Shown in pieces: positions 7,788-16,139 of a stretch of 33,655 nucleotides of DNA; within the stretch, counting starts at the first letter, position 1, and each line of letters starts with the position of its first letter. The notes under the pieces are model-generated. The model made no database searches. It worked only from the letters and a program-made list of their open reading frames with translations, and was not told where the DNA came from. The stretch is from an uncultured Halomicronema sp. (lineage in GTDB: Bacteria; Cyanobacteriota; Cyanobacteriia; Phormidesmidales; Phormidesmidaceae), in the NCBI GenBank assembly GCA_937899725.1, contig CALCCA010000133.1:1-33655 (forward strand). Direction: 5' to 3'. Position numbers and translations under genes: made by a program.

Positions 7788-8408
7788 GGCGGGTTTGAAT
7801 GTTCAGGATGCACTGGCTGGCAATGTTCTACCTCTGTGTAATCCGGCAAAATTGGGGAGACCTCTATTCTGTCATGCCCCTCATGTTTCTCGAACCGGTT
7901 GGTTATCCTCACGGTCCCACGACTGATATGGTCAAGCATGGTAAAGGCGATGAAGACAGCGGCATTCCAAATCCGGCTCGGGTGTTGCCGATCAGCCCCA
8001 CCACGATGATTGAGGGACTCAAAAAATATCGTCATCTAGAAGCAATTAATCAAATGGTGCTAGAGGAACGGCAAAGTCCGCGGCCCGTCGGCGGGTGGTG
8101 TGTATTGAGGCATCTGAGATAGACGAAATGTGGAGCTGTGTCCAGTCGAAGCGGCAGCAACGCTGGCTCTACGCGCCATCGACCATCAGAGTCGTGAAGT
8201 GTCCTCAGCCCCCATGAAGATACCGCCCTCTCCGTCCTCATGGTGTTGCTCACTCTCCATCAACTAGACTATGATTCTGATGATTTCAATAGAGAAACTC
8301 ATCAAGAGGGTGTTAATACTCCTTTTTCTGAGGGAATAAAGCTTAAAGAGAAATCTAAATCTCTGACTTTAGGCTCATATATTCTTCTTATACTTTTTTT
8401 CGTAAACA
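7788..8408. other. Intergenic region, no recognised gene
   Basis: The first part (7799-8122) has a plus-strand frame of 107 codons whose second half looks protein-like (GIPNPARVLPISPTTMIEGL, then KKYRHLEAINQMVLEE). I recognise no family and see no ribosome site, so it could be a small gene or a relic. From about 8260 the DNA becomes AT-rich and non-coding. It includes a weak stem AGAGA/TCTCT near 8348-8370 and probably the promoter of the CBS-containing kinase. Confidence 0.35.
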
Positions 8409-11400
8409 GTGGATCTTAAACCTGCGACCATTCGAAATCCTCTGACAGTTTCACCCCAGACTCCAGTACTAGAAGCCATCGCTCAAATGAGCGACTGCTA
8501 TCAAGTTTCTGATGCAGCTGACAATCAACTTGACGATCCTTTTGGGGCAGTGCGCTCGAGCTGTGTCGTGGTTGTGGACAATGAGCGAGTGGTCGGCATA
8601 CTGACCGAGCGCGATGTCGTCCGTCTGAATGTGCAGCAACAACCGCTCAATACTTTGGTCATGCAGCAGGTCATGTTGTCTCCCGTCATCACCCTGCAGG
8701 AATCTGCCTTCACAGATGTCAATACGGCGATTCATCTACTGCAACGACACCATGTACGTCATCTGGCCATTCTAGACAACCAAGATCATCTAGTGGGGTT
8801 AATTACCGACGAAAGCCTCCAGCAATCGATCAACGCCTACCAGTTACAAACAGAACAGCATATCCGACAGCAAGTTGAAGTCCGTCTGCAAGAAACTGAG
8901 CAGCGTCATGCCAGTTTAATTGCCGCAGCACCGGTAGCTATTTTTCGCGCTGATGCTGCAGGGCATTGTATCTACGTTAATGAGCAGTGTTGTCAGATTA
9001 CCGGTTACGCGCCAGCAGCTTTGATAGGCAAGGCATGGCAACCTTGGATTCATCCAGAAGATCGTGACCGGCTGATAGCCCAATGGCGGCAATTTGCCCC
9101 AACAGGAGATCCTTTCCAGGTTGAGTGTCGTTATCAACGCTCCGATGGTGATTATCGATGGGGCTATGCCCAAGTCGTTCCTGAACACGATTCAGAAGGA
9201 CAGGTCATTGGCTATGTCGGCACCCTAACGGACATTAGCGATCACCAACAAACTGAAACTGTTCTGCACAACATCGTTGAAGGAACCACAGTCATCACTG
9301 GACAAGACTTTTTCCCAGCTTTAGCGAGCTATCTTGCCAGCGCCTTAAGTGTTTCCGCTGTCTTAGTGACCGAAGTGGTGGATGAGGAACTGCGGTCACT
9401 AGCCTTTTGGGCCAACGGTGGTTTGCAGCCAGCCTATCAATCTCATCCTGCGAGAACTCCCTGTGGAAGATCTTTACAAGCGGGGCAGTTTTATTGTGCC
9501 GGTTCAGTGCAGCAGATGTTTCCTGAAGACTCAGGTTTGGTTGAGATGGAGGCAGAGAGCTATTTAGGGATTGCCTTACAGGATAGCCAAGGGAGGGCCA
9601 TTGGTAATCTAGGCATCTTTCACCAGCAACCGATTCACTTGCCAGATCAGGCAAAACAGATTCTGCGAGTGTTTGGGGCTCGGGCTGCCGCTGAATTAGA
9701 GCGGCAACGAGCCCTCACTTCATTCGAGCACCTGAATCAAGAACTTGAAACCAAGGTTGTCGAACGCACGGCTAAACTGCAGCATAAAGAAGCCCAGATT
9801 CGGGCCATTGTCGAGGCGATTCCAGATTTACTCTTGCACGTTGGGCGAGATGGCACTTGCCTCAATTACCTCCACTCGCCTAACTCAGTGGGGGAATTTC
9901 TGCCCATTCAACAGGAGCTTGCAGAAGTTTTGCCCCCCGCATTATTGCAACAACAGCTCTATCGAATTGACCGAGCAATTACCACCGGTACCTTACAGGT
10001 CTATGAACACCAATTCGAGAAACAGGGACGCTTAGTCCATGAAGAAATTCACATTGTGGCCATCAACTCAGCGGAAGCGCTCATCATCGTGCGCGATATT
10101 ACCTATCGTAAGCAAGCCGAGCAGGCACTACAAGACTCTCAGCAGTTTGCTCAAGCCGTGCTTGATACGATTCCTCTGCCAGTGTTCTGGAAAGATCGCA
10201 ATTCGGTCTTTCTCGGCAGTAATCAGCCCCTGCTCGAGGCGATCGGCTTATCATCAGCGGCAGAGTTAATTGGCAAAACAGACTTCGACTTTGCCGCCAC
10301 CCAAGCCAATGCCATACACTATCGGGCCGATGACCAAGCAACCATGACATCTGGCGAGGCCCAGTTGGGCATTGAAGAAACCCTCATGGCCTCTGAGGGT
10401 GAACAGCGATGGCTGGAAACACACAAAGCTCCTCTACGAGACTGGGCTGGCAATGTAGTAGGGGTTGTGGGAACATTTCAGGATGTGACCGAACGCAGGC
10501 AAGCAGAAGACAAAGTTCGCACGCTGCTGAATCGGGCCCAGTTACTCAACCAAATCAGTTCAGAAATCCGAGACTCTCTCCATCTGGATCGGATTTTACA
10601 GACCTCGGTGAATGCGATTGTCACCAAACTACCGGCTGACATTTGTACCTTTGCTTGGTATCAAGAGACGAATGGCACCAATCTCTGGGAAGTGGTCAAA
10701 GAACAAAAGAAACCTGAATTGCCGACTTGGTTAGGCACTCATCAACTTAATGAATTGCCGACGCTTCTAGAGCATCTCTTACAGAATCACCTTTGTCAGG
10801 TGGATAGTTTAGCTAAGTTAGAGAGCTTATCTCTCAAGACATTTTTAGAGAATGCTGGGATTGCCGCCTACTTGTGTTTGCCAATTCACACGACTGATGG
10901 CAAGATTGGCAGTCTGCAAATTGGACGTATTGAGAATGAACACCCTTGGAAAAAGGGAGAAATCCAGCTTTTGCAGGATATTTGCAATCAGATTGCGATC
11001 GCGATTTATCAAGCGAATCTCTATGAAGAATCTCAAGCTAAAACAAAAGAGCTTCAACGTTCTTACCACGATCTAAAAGAGACTCAATTACAGCTAATCC
11101 AGTCTGAGAAAATGTCTAGCTTAGGGCAGTTAGTCGCTGGGATTGCCCACGAGGTCAATAATCCAATGAGCTTTATCTATGGCAACTTGCAGCCAGCCTC
11201 AGAATATGCTCAGGATTTAGGCAAACTGATTCAAATTTATCAAGAGACTTATCCAACTCCTCCTCCAAAGATTTCCGCTTTCATCAAACAAGCAGATATC
11301 AAATATATTCTGAGCGATTTTCCTAAGCTTCTCTCATCAATGAAAACAGGGGTGAATCGTATCCAGGATATTATCCAATCCCTACAAACCTTCTCTCGAT

Positions 11401-11894
11401 CAGGTCGAATAGGTATTCAATCAGCCAACCTTCATGAAAATATCGATAGCACTTTAATGGTTTTGCAAAACCGATTGAATGGTCGAGCGGGAAGACCGGA
11501 AATCGAAGTCATTAAAGACTATGGAGATTTACCGTTAGTTGAATGTTATGTCGATTCATTGAACCAAGTCTTCATGAACTTGCTAGTCAATGCGATCGAT
11601 GCGATTGAAGAACAGCAGGTAGATGCTGAGCCAGATTATGTGGGGTGCATCACCATTACAACCAGATTGGCCTCAGATAATAAAATCACTATTTCAATTC
11701 GAGACAACGGCAGTGGTATGTCCCCGGACACACAAGCTAAAATCTTTAATCCCTTTTTTACCACCAAACCAGTTGGGGTTGGTACAGGTATGGGATTATC
11801 TGTTAGCTATCAAATCGTGACGAGTAATCACCAGGGACAACTACATTGCTATTCAGAAGTTGGAGTTGGAACTCAGTTTGTTATTGAGCTGTAG
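8409..11894 (+). CDS. CBS-PAS-GAF-PAS-PAS-GAF sensor histidine kinase
   Basis: A 1161-residue soluble sensor kinase. Start: GTG 8409, directly preceded in frame by a stop; the CBS domain begins almost at residue 1, so a later start would cut it. No clear ribosome site. Domains in order: two CBS motifs (about 1-78 and 85-143; VVGILTERDVVRL, LVGLITDESLQ), which in this fold sense adenine nucleotides; PAS (about 166-282); GAF (about 285-435); coiled coil; PAS (about 461-567); PAS (about 579-698); GAF (about 709-862); coiled coil; H-box GIAHEVNNP (His about 914); and HATPase with NQVFMNLLVNAIDAI, RDNGSGM, FNPFFTTKP and GTGMGL. All boxes look intact. No membrane segment, no receiver and no adjacent regulator. 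The catalytic part aligns visibly end to end with that of the five-PAS kinase. The 3' third is more AT-rich than neighbouring genes. Confidence 0.9.
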   Translation: MDLKPATIRNPLTVSPQTPVLEAIAQMSDCYQVSDAADNQLDDPFGAVRSSCVVVVDNERVVGILTERDVVRLNVQQQPLNTLVMQQVMLSPVITLQESAFTDVNTAIHLLQRHHVRHLAILDNQDHLVGLITDESLQQSINAYQLQTEQHIRQQVEVRLQETEQRHASLIAAAPVAIFRADAAGHCIYVNEQCCQITGYAPAALIGKAWQPWIHPEDRDRLIAQWRQFAPTGDPFQVECRYQRSDGDYRWGYAQVVPEHDSEGQVIGYVGTLTDISDHQQTETVLHNIVEGTTVITGQDFFPALASYLASALSVSAVLVTEVVDEELRSLAFWANGGLQPAYQSHPARTPCGRSLQAGQFYCAGSVQQMFPEDSGLVEMEAESYLGIALQDSQGRAIGNLGIFHQQPIHLPDQAKQILRVFGARAAAELERQRALTSFEHLNQELETKVVERTAKLQHKEAQIRAIVEAIPDLLLHVGRDGTCLNYLHSPNSVGEFLPIQQELAEVLPPALLQQQLYRIDRAITTGTLQVYEHQFEKQGRLVHEEIHIVAINSAEALIIVRDITYRKQAEQALQDSQQFAQAVLDTIPLPVFWKDRNSVFLGSNQPLLEAIGLSSAAELIGKTDFDFAATQANAIHYRADDQATMTSGEAQLGIEETLMASEGEQRWLETHKAPLRDWAGNVVGVVGTFQDVTERRQAEDKVRTLLNRAQLLNQISSEIRDSLHLDRILQTSVNAIVTKLPADICTFAWYQETNGTNLWEVVKEQKKPELPTWLGTHQLNELPTLLEHLLQNHLCQVDSLAKLESLSLKTFLENAGIAAYLCLPIHTTDGKIGSLQIGRIENEHPWKKGEIQLLQDICNQIAIAIYQANLYEESQAKTKELQRSYHDLKETQLQLIQSEKMSSLGQLVAGIAHEVNNPMSFIYGNLQPASEYAQDLGKLIQIYQETYPTPPPKISAFIKQADIKYILSDFPKLLSSMKTGVNRIQDIIQSLQTFSRSGRIGIQSANLHENIDSTLMVLQNRLNGRAGRPEIEVIKDYGDLPLVECYVDSLNQVFMNLLVNAIDAIEEQQVDAEPDYVGCITITTRLASDNKITISIRDNGSGMSPDTQAKIFNPFFTTKPVGVGTGMGLSVSYQIVTSNHQGQLHCYSEVGVGTQFVIEL

Positions 11895-12031
11895 GAATCT
11901 ATCTGTCAATTAGGTTGGGGGTATCACGCGGGGCGATTACGCCCTTAAGATTACGCCTTTAAGGCGACCATTTCAGTCTTCAGGCTCCCTTTGCGCCCGA
12001 TTCCCGAGCCATCGGCAATACGCCTCAATTT

Positions 12032-12064
12032 GGTTGCAGTCAACTAGTGGTACTGACTGCAACC
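12032..12064. terminator. Hairpin between the CBS kinase and methyltransferase genes
   Basis: A perfect 11-bp inverted repeat, GGTTGCAGTCA (12032-12042) / TGACTGCAACC (12054-12064), with an 11-base loop, 138 bases after the kinase stop. No U-tract follows, so termination is plausible but unproven. A shorter palindrome, CGCCTT-T-AAGGCG, lies upstream near 11955-11967. Confidence 0.4.
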
Positions 12065-12148
12065 CTGTGGCCCATGGCCCCGCCCCCGCGAATCATCCAT
12101 CGCGGCAGTTTGAACCTATGATATTCATACTTGCAGCAGGTCTTGAGC

Positions 12149-13051
12149 ATGAACCGGAAGGCAAAAATACTACGTCATATTGACCGTAGTGGACGCGGCA
12201 TCGAAATTGGCCCTAGCCACAATCCGGTTGCTCCTAAAAGAGACGGCTATCAGGTGCATATTATCGATCATATGAGCCGTGAGCAGCTGATCGAAAAGTA
12301 TCAGGCGCATGGCTTAGACCTGAGTCAAATTGAGGCAGTCGATTTTGTCTGGCAAGGTGAATCCTATGCGAAGCTGACGGGCAAAACTGATTACTACGAC
12401 TGGATTATTGCCTCCCATGTGATTGAGCATGCCCCTGATTTAATCAGCTTTATCAACAGTTGTGATGAGGTGCTCAAAGCGGATGGTGTGCTGTCTCTCG
12501 TGATTCCTGATAAGCGCTACTGTTTTGATCATTACCGGCCCATCACAGGCTTAGCTAAAATCATTGACAATCATTTGCAAAAGTCGATCAACCACACGCC
12601 GGGAACGATCGCAGAATACTTTTTGAATGTGGTGTCTCAGTCAGGTCAGATTGCCTGGAATGCGGAAACAACCGGGGACTACCAGTTCGTTCATTCTATC
12701 GACAACGCGCTGGAGGGAATGGCCTCGGTGATGCAAGAAGACGCTTACATCGATGTTCATGCCTGGTGTTTTGTGCCGCATTCTTTTCGGCTGATGATGC
12801 ACGATTTATTTGGTCTCGGCTTGATTACTCTGAAGGAAATTGACTTTTATCAGACGGATGGCTTTGAGTTTTACATGACGCTGGGTCGACAAGGCGCGGG
12901 CATTCAACAGTCGAGGATGGATTTATTGAAGCAGGTGGATGCCGAAATTGCGGTGGGCATGCAAACGCCCTCACGGTGGCGTCAGCTATCGGTAAAGAAA
13001 TCAGTGAAGCAAGTGGCTAGGAGCTTGAAGGCGCGGTTGCGATCGCCCTGA
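12149..13051 (+). CDS. SAM-dependent methyltransferase (class I-like)
   Basis: A 300-residue soluble protein. Start: ATG 12149, with AGG 8 bases upstream; an in-frame TTG at 12131 is less likely. Near the N-terminus, GRGIEIGPSHNPVAPKRDGY matches the glycine-rich SAM-binding loop variant ('G-EIGP--NP') of methyltransferases that often sit in sugar and surface-glycan clusters. Then come YDWIIASHVIEHAPDLISF (motif with the conserved HVIEH) and VLKADGVLSLVIPDKRYCFD (post-motif strand). The C-terminal third (HAWCFVPHSFRLMMHDLFGL) is typical of the same group. It may modify a sugar nucleotide or glycan, but the substrate is unknown. It is 11 kb from the glycan cluster, so a link is only a guess. 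Confidence 0.8.
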   Translation: MNRKAKILRHIDRSGRGIEIGPSHNPVAPKRDGYQVHIIDHMSREQLIEKYQAHGLDLSQIEAVDFVWQGESYAKLTGKTDYYDWIIASHVIEHAPDLISFINSCDEVLKADGVLSLVIPDKRYCFDHYRPITGLAKIIDNHLQKSINHTPGTIAEYFLNVVSQSGQIAWNAETTGDYQFVHSIDNALEGMASVMQEDAYIDVHAWCFVPHSFRLMMHDLFGLGLITLKEIDFYQTDGFEFYMTLGRQGAGIQQSRMDLLKQVDAEIAVGMQTPSRWRQLSVKKSVKQVARSLKARLRSP

Positions 13052-13181
13052 TGGGCATGGGTGGAGAGGCAGGGAGACGGGAGTCACGTATTCCTGTGGT
13101 GGGGTGAAGCAAAAGGCGGTGTTTGCCGGCTGTCTGCGATCGCCCAGAGCCGCTTGAAAACAAGCACGGGTAACGAGAATT

Positions 13182-13219
13182 GGCCTATGTATAGAGTTGG
13201 AGAAATTTTGGTCGCTAAG
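13182..13219 (-). repeat. Candidate Tn3-family terminal inverted repeat (38 bp)
   Basis: The 38 bases end in CGCTAAG, the conserved inner end of Tn3-family terminal repeats, and sit one base beyond the transposase stop codon, exactly where this family places its end. The outer end (GGCC...) departs from the usual GGGG. No matching partner repeat is visible in the window, consistent with loss of the other half of the element. Confidence 0.5.
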
Positions 13220-13220
13220 G

Positions 13221-14078
13221 CTATAACGTAGGCAGGCGAAGCGATCTGAACCCATATTTCTGGCCAATCCGCGCTAATTCGAAGAGGTATTTGCCATAGA
13301 CGTTGAGATGCCCATATCGGGTGGGCCAGATCGCTTTGATGTCTTCATCGCTAATCGACAATTCCTCATGCTTGAGTTGTCGGAGTACCTGCTCGATATA
13401 AACCGTGTTCCAAACGATGATCGCGTTCGTGACCCAGTTCAAGCAGCCCACTTGGTGGCGCAATTCCTCATCTTTCTGACTCCGCAACTTACCTTGATTC
13501 GCCAAAAACAGATGCGAGCGGAGACTATGGAGCGCCTCCCCCTTGTTGAGCTGACGATTGAGCCGCCGCCGATTCGCCTCATCGGCGTACCACCGCAGAA
13601 TATGAATCGTTTTGATCAGTTTGCTGTACTCCTGAAGTGAGCGCATGAGGGGATGCTTGCGCGGAAATGCCTGGAGCTTCTGAAGCATGAGCGAAGCTGT
13701 CACCCAGTCCAGCTTCATCGAGCCAGCTAAGCGCAACATCTCATCCCAGTCATCGATAATTCGCGCCGTCTGGATCAGGTCTGAAATATGGGCTTTGAGT
13801 TGAGGATACAGCTCCATCTTGACGTTGACTGTGCGGTAAAGCTTTTGGTCAGCCAAGTCCCGAATGCGGGGCGAAAACCGAAGACCCAGAAGGTCGAATA
13901 AGGCAAAGATCAGCTCCGTATAGCCTGCGGTATCAGTGGTGTGCTCAACGATCGGGAGTTCCGTCTCGTTATTGAGAATCGCGTCGAGCACGTAAGTCGC
14001 ATCTCTCACGGTTGCCAGAATCGGTTTCGAGCCATATTGAGAGAACTGGTCGCTCGTCCAGCTATAAAGGTAGCCTGA
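13221..14078 (-). pseudogene. tnpA: Tn3-family transposase (tnpA), C-terminal remnant
   Basis: About 285 residues of the DDE domain of a Tn3-type transposase, roughly the last third of a protein that normally has about 950-1000 residues. The frame opens after a stop at 14079-14081 and reads LYSWTSDQFSQYGSKPILAT, then NNETELPIVEHTTDTAGYTE (including a catalytic Asp) and ADQKLYRTVNVK. The likely catalytic Glu is in LNKGEALHSLR, and the end is RSLRLPTL. An internal ATG at 14009 is not the true start. The whole N-terminal and middle part is absent, and the DNA just upstream does not continue the family pattern, so the copy cannot transpose by itself. It is flanked on its 3' side by a candidate terminal repeat. 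Confidence 0.85.
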
Positions 14079-14176
14079 TCATCGTTCCCACCACCAATGA
14101 CCACTCGCAAACCTAACACAATACTCGTAACCTAACATCTCTGTAGTGCTAGTCCCGTCTAGTTTCACTTCCAAAG

Positions 14177-14284
14177 CTAGTGCAGTGTCAACTCTAAGAA
14201 TTAGGGTGAGCAGTTTCTGAAAGCTTGATCTCTAAAGCTTCTAGAAAAGAGCAACCCTAAAATTCAGTCTTGACAGAGCACTAG
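14177..14284. mobile_element. MITE-like element, 108 bp, with terminal inverted repeats
   Basis: The ends CTAGTGCAGTGTCAA (14177-14191) and TTGACAGAGCACTAG (14270-14284) are inverted repeats with two mismatches. Weaker pairing continues inward (TTAGGGTGAGC against GAGCAACCCTAA). The centre holds two AAGCTT sites. There is no coding capacity, as expected for a miniature element moved in trans. The 10-mer CTAGTTTCAC occurs at 14159-14168 and again at 14281-14290, overlapping the right end, a possible trace of target duplication or of nested insertions. It lies between the transposase remnant and the end of the beta-propeller gene. Confidence 0.6.
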
Positions 14285-14327
14285 TTTCACATGCATCACC
14301 ACTTGCACTCTCCCTCTGCTATCAGAC

Positions 14328-15425
14328 TTAAAAGTAAACTAACCCTTCATTTACATTGTAGAGCTGTACTGTATCATCTAGACCGACAGCCAGCACTTGA
14401 CTGTCAGGTGACCATATTGCCCCGTGCAAGTGCCCATCTAGCTCGAAATGTTTCAGCACAGTTCCGTCTCGTCGCCGAATAGTTATTGTCTCAGTTTGAG
14501 CTCTGCGATTCCTTCCCTTAATGACTAATAGCTCACTATCAGGCGAGATATAAATCCACCTAGGAAACTGCTGTTCACTCAGTAATTCAAGTCCTGTTGT
14601 GTCTGGTGTAGACGCGTCATCCAAAGGTTGAATGTCGACCATAAATCGGTCATTTGAGTTTTCTGAAAGTCGTAAAACTACTTTGAAGGTGCGATCAGGT
14701 GAAACTACGTCACTGCTACCTCGACCAATCGGATCACCCGACGGTGTCTGGGTGACTAAGGCTTGCTGGTCGTCTTCGGTCAGATTCAAGACTATCCCGT
14801 CACTGATTCGTATCTTGCGTTCGTCACAGATTAGGTGCTGATTGTCCACAGCGAAAGTCATGTGATTACAGGCGTGTACAGGAACTCTCCAAAGACGCTC
14901 GCCATTAGACACATTCCAAAGGTAAGTAGCCGTAATATCCTCGTACTTAACGTGAGCCGCGAATAGAGTTTCGTCTAGTGAGAAGCTTCCGCTGATGGGA
15001 AGTAGCGCGCCGGGTGGCTTACTCAGTGAGTAGTAAGTTTCATCTGCTAGGAAAGATTGTCGAAGAGTGCCGCTGTTGGTGTTGACTAGAGCGATCGCAA
15101 TACCATTCTTGGGCCTGCGAGCTTCGTCTTGTGTTTCGACGATTCCCGGTATCGCAATCAGCTCACCTGTCGGAGAAAAGGCAAAGGGCTGAGCATGAGG
15201 CTGATAAGGAGTTGAACCCGTAAATGATTGAAGCAGAAAAAACGGACTCTGTAATTCTTCGGAATTGACTGTGATGGTTTGGAAACAGCCGCTGCGCTGA
15301 AGATATCGATCAAGCGGTTGGCAGGGGGCCAACTTTACGACAAGCTGCCAAGCACCAAGCCCAGCTAATCCTAGAGTAGTTAAAACCTTGAGCCAGAAGA
15401 CCCGATTCGACAGAAAGTTAGTCAT
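14328..15425 (-). CDS. Membrane-anchored WD40/beta-propeller-like protein
   Basis: A 365-residue protein. Start: ATG 15425, with GGGA 7-8 bases upstream; TTG 15437 is an alternative. One N-terminal transmembrane anchor (VFWLKVLTTLGLAGLGAWQL) is followed by a domain outside the membrane with repeated propeller signatures: FAFSPTGELIAI, FSLDETLFAAHV, WNVSNGERLWRV, YISPDSELLVIKG and AIWSPDSQVLAVGLDDTVQL. The 'SPD--L-A-G--D--V-LY' end is a classic last blade. Function is unknown; such proteins usually act as protein-interaction platforms. The broken gene at 15471-15982 lies 46 bases upstream on the same strand, suggesting a former shared operon. Of the accessory genes in this part, it looks intact. 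Confidence 0.7.
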   Translation of the reverse strand: MTNFLSNRVFWLKVLTTLGLAGLGAWQLVVKLAPCQPLDRYLQRSGCFQTITVNSEELQSPFFLLQSFTGSTPYQPHAQPFAFSPTGELIAIPGIVETQDEARRPKNGIAIALVNTNSGTLRQSFLADETYYSLSKPPGALLPISGSFSLDETLFAAHVKYEDITATYLWNVSNGERLWRVPVHACNHMTFAVDNQHLICDERKIRISDGIVLNLTEDDQQALVTQTPSGDPIGRGSSDVVSPDRTFKVVLRLSENSNDRFMVDIQPLDDASTPDTTGLELLSEQQFPRWIYISPDSELLVIKGRNRRAQTETITIRRRDGTVLKHFELDGHLHGAIWSPDSQVLAVGLDDTVQLYNVNEGLVYF

Positions 15426-15470
15426 GTCAAGTCCCAAGAACGATTAGCAGAATTTTTGCTAGCCTTGATC

Positions 15471-15982
15471 TCAACTCAATAGCTTCACAACTAATTCCAG
15501 AAAGTTCCGATAGTCCTGGTTGAAGCGAAGCTGCGACATAGTCTGAGAACGCACTACTCTTTTTGCCATCGGTAGCTTCTGAACATCCTCAGTCAACAGC
15601 GCCTCTGTCCAGGTTTGCTGCTCTGGTGTGAGCTGCTCCAAATGCTCATACAATTATCGTTGCGCTTCAGTGTATACCGTCTCAAAACTAAGACCTAGCT
15701 CCCAAGACATGAGCCAGCTCTTTAATTCTGGCAATAAAATCGATAGCAGCTGCACCTGCCTTCGCTGGCGGCGAAACGCTTCGGGTGGAACAGTTTCTAG
15801 CTGTTCGACATAAGCTTTTAGTCCCAACCCAACCTCAATCGGGCCATCTCAATCGGGCCATCCCAATCAGCTTCTGAAGCAGTATCAGTGGCGTTGTCTT
15901 CTTTTACCCACACTTCATCATTAAGCAAATCCAGCAGATTGCCCGTTTTTACTAGTTGCTGAGCTAGTTGCTGATCTTCCAT
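15471..15982 (-). pseudogene. Unknown protein gene, broken by a 14-bp duplication and a stop codon
   Basis: Reading from ATG 15982 gives MEDQQLAQQLVKTGNLLDLL and then WDGPIE. Here the 14-base unit TCAATCGGGCCATC is present twice in tandem (15835-15848, 15849-15862) and throws the frame to an early stop. Removing one copy restores a frame continuing VGLGLKAYVEQLETVPPEAF and on through ELKSWLMSWELG. That frame then meets a TAA (probably from CAA or CGA) before LYEHLEQLTPEQQTWTEALL and the end at 15471. The restored protein would be about 165 residues, helical, acidic and soluble. I do not recognise the family. It directly follows a GNAT remnant and precedes the propeller gene. Confidence 0.6.
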
Positions 15983-15994
15983 AGGATTAACCGT

Positions 15995-16139
15995 CTAAGA
16001 TCGCAAGGCCATGTACCCGAAGTATACCAACCTGTCTCTGTCTGGGTCAGGGTCACAGTCGAGCATATTGTAACGGCAATAGAAGCCTTCTTCGGCACCA
16101 GGCAGAGAGTGCAGACCAATGCGGCCCTCATAGCCTGAA
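15995..16139 (-). pseudogene. GNAT acetyltransferase, C-terminal remnant (48 codons)
   Basis: The minus-strand frame ending at TAG 15995 reads GYEGRIGLHSLPGAEEGFYC and then VYFGYMALRS. This matches the last part of GNAT-fold N-acetyltransferases, with the 'G-IGLHSLP-AE-FY---GM' helix-strand and the 'LRYFEM' end known from a cyanobacterial GNAT group. It starts abruptly at the pxcA stop codon, so the acetyl-CoA-binding N-terminal part has been deleted, possibly together with the intergenic DNA. Downstream by 12 bases is the broken gene at 15471-15982, its likely former operon partner. Confidence 0.5.

Noticed and set aside
7799-8122. 107-codon ORF after the SH3b lipoprotein gene
   Set aside because: Not fully excluded, but without ribosome site or recognised family I list it only as part of an intergenic region.
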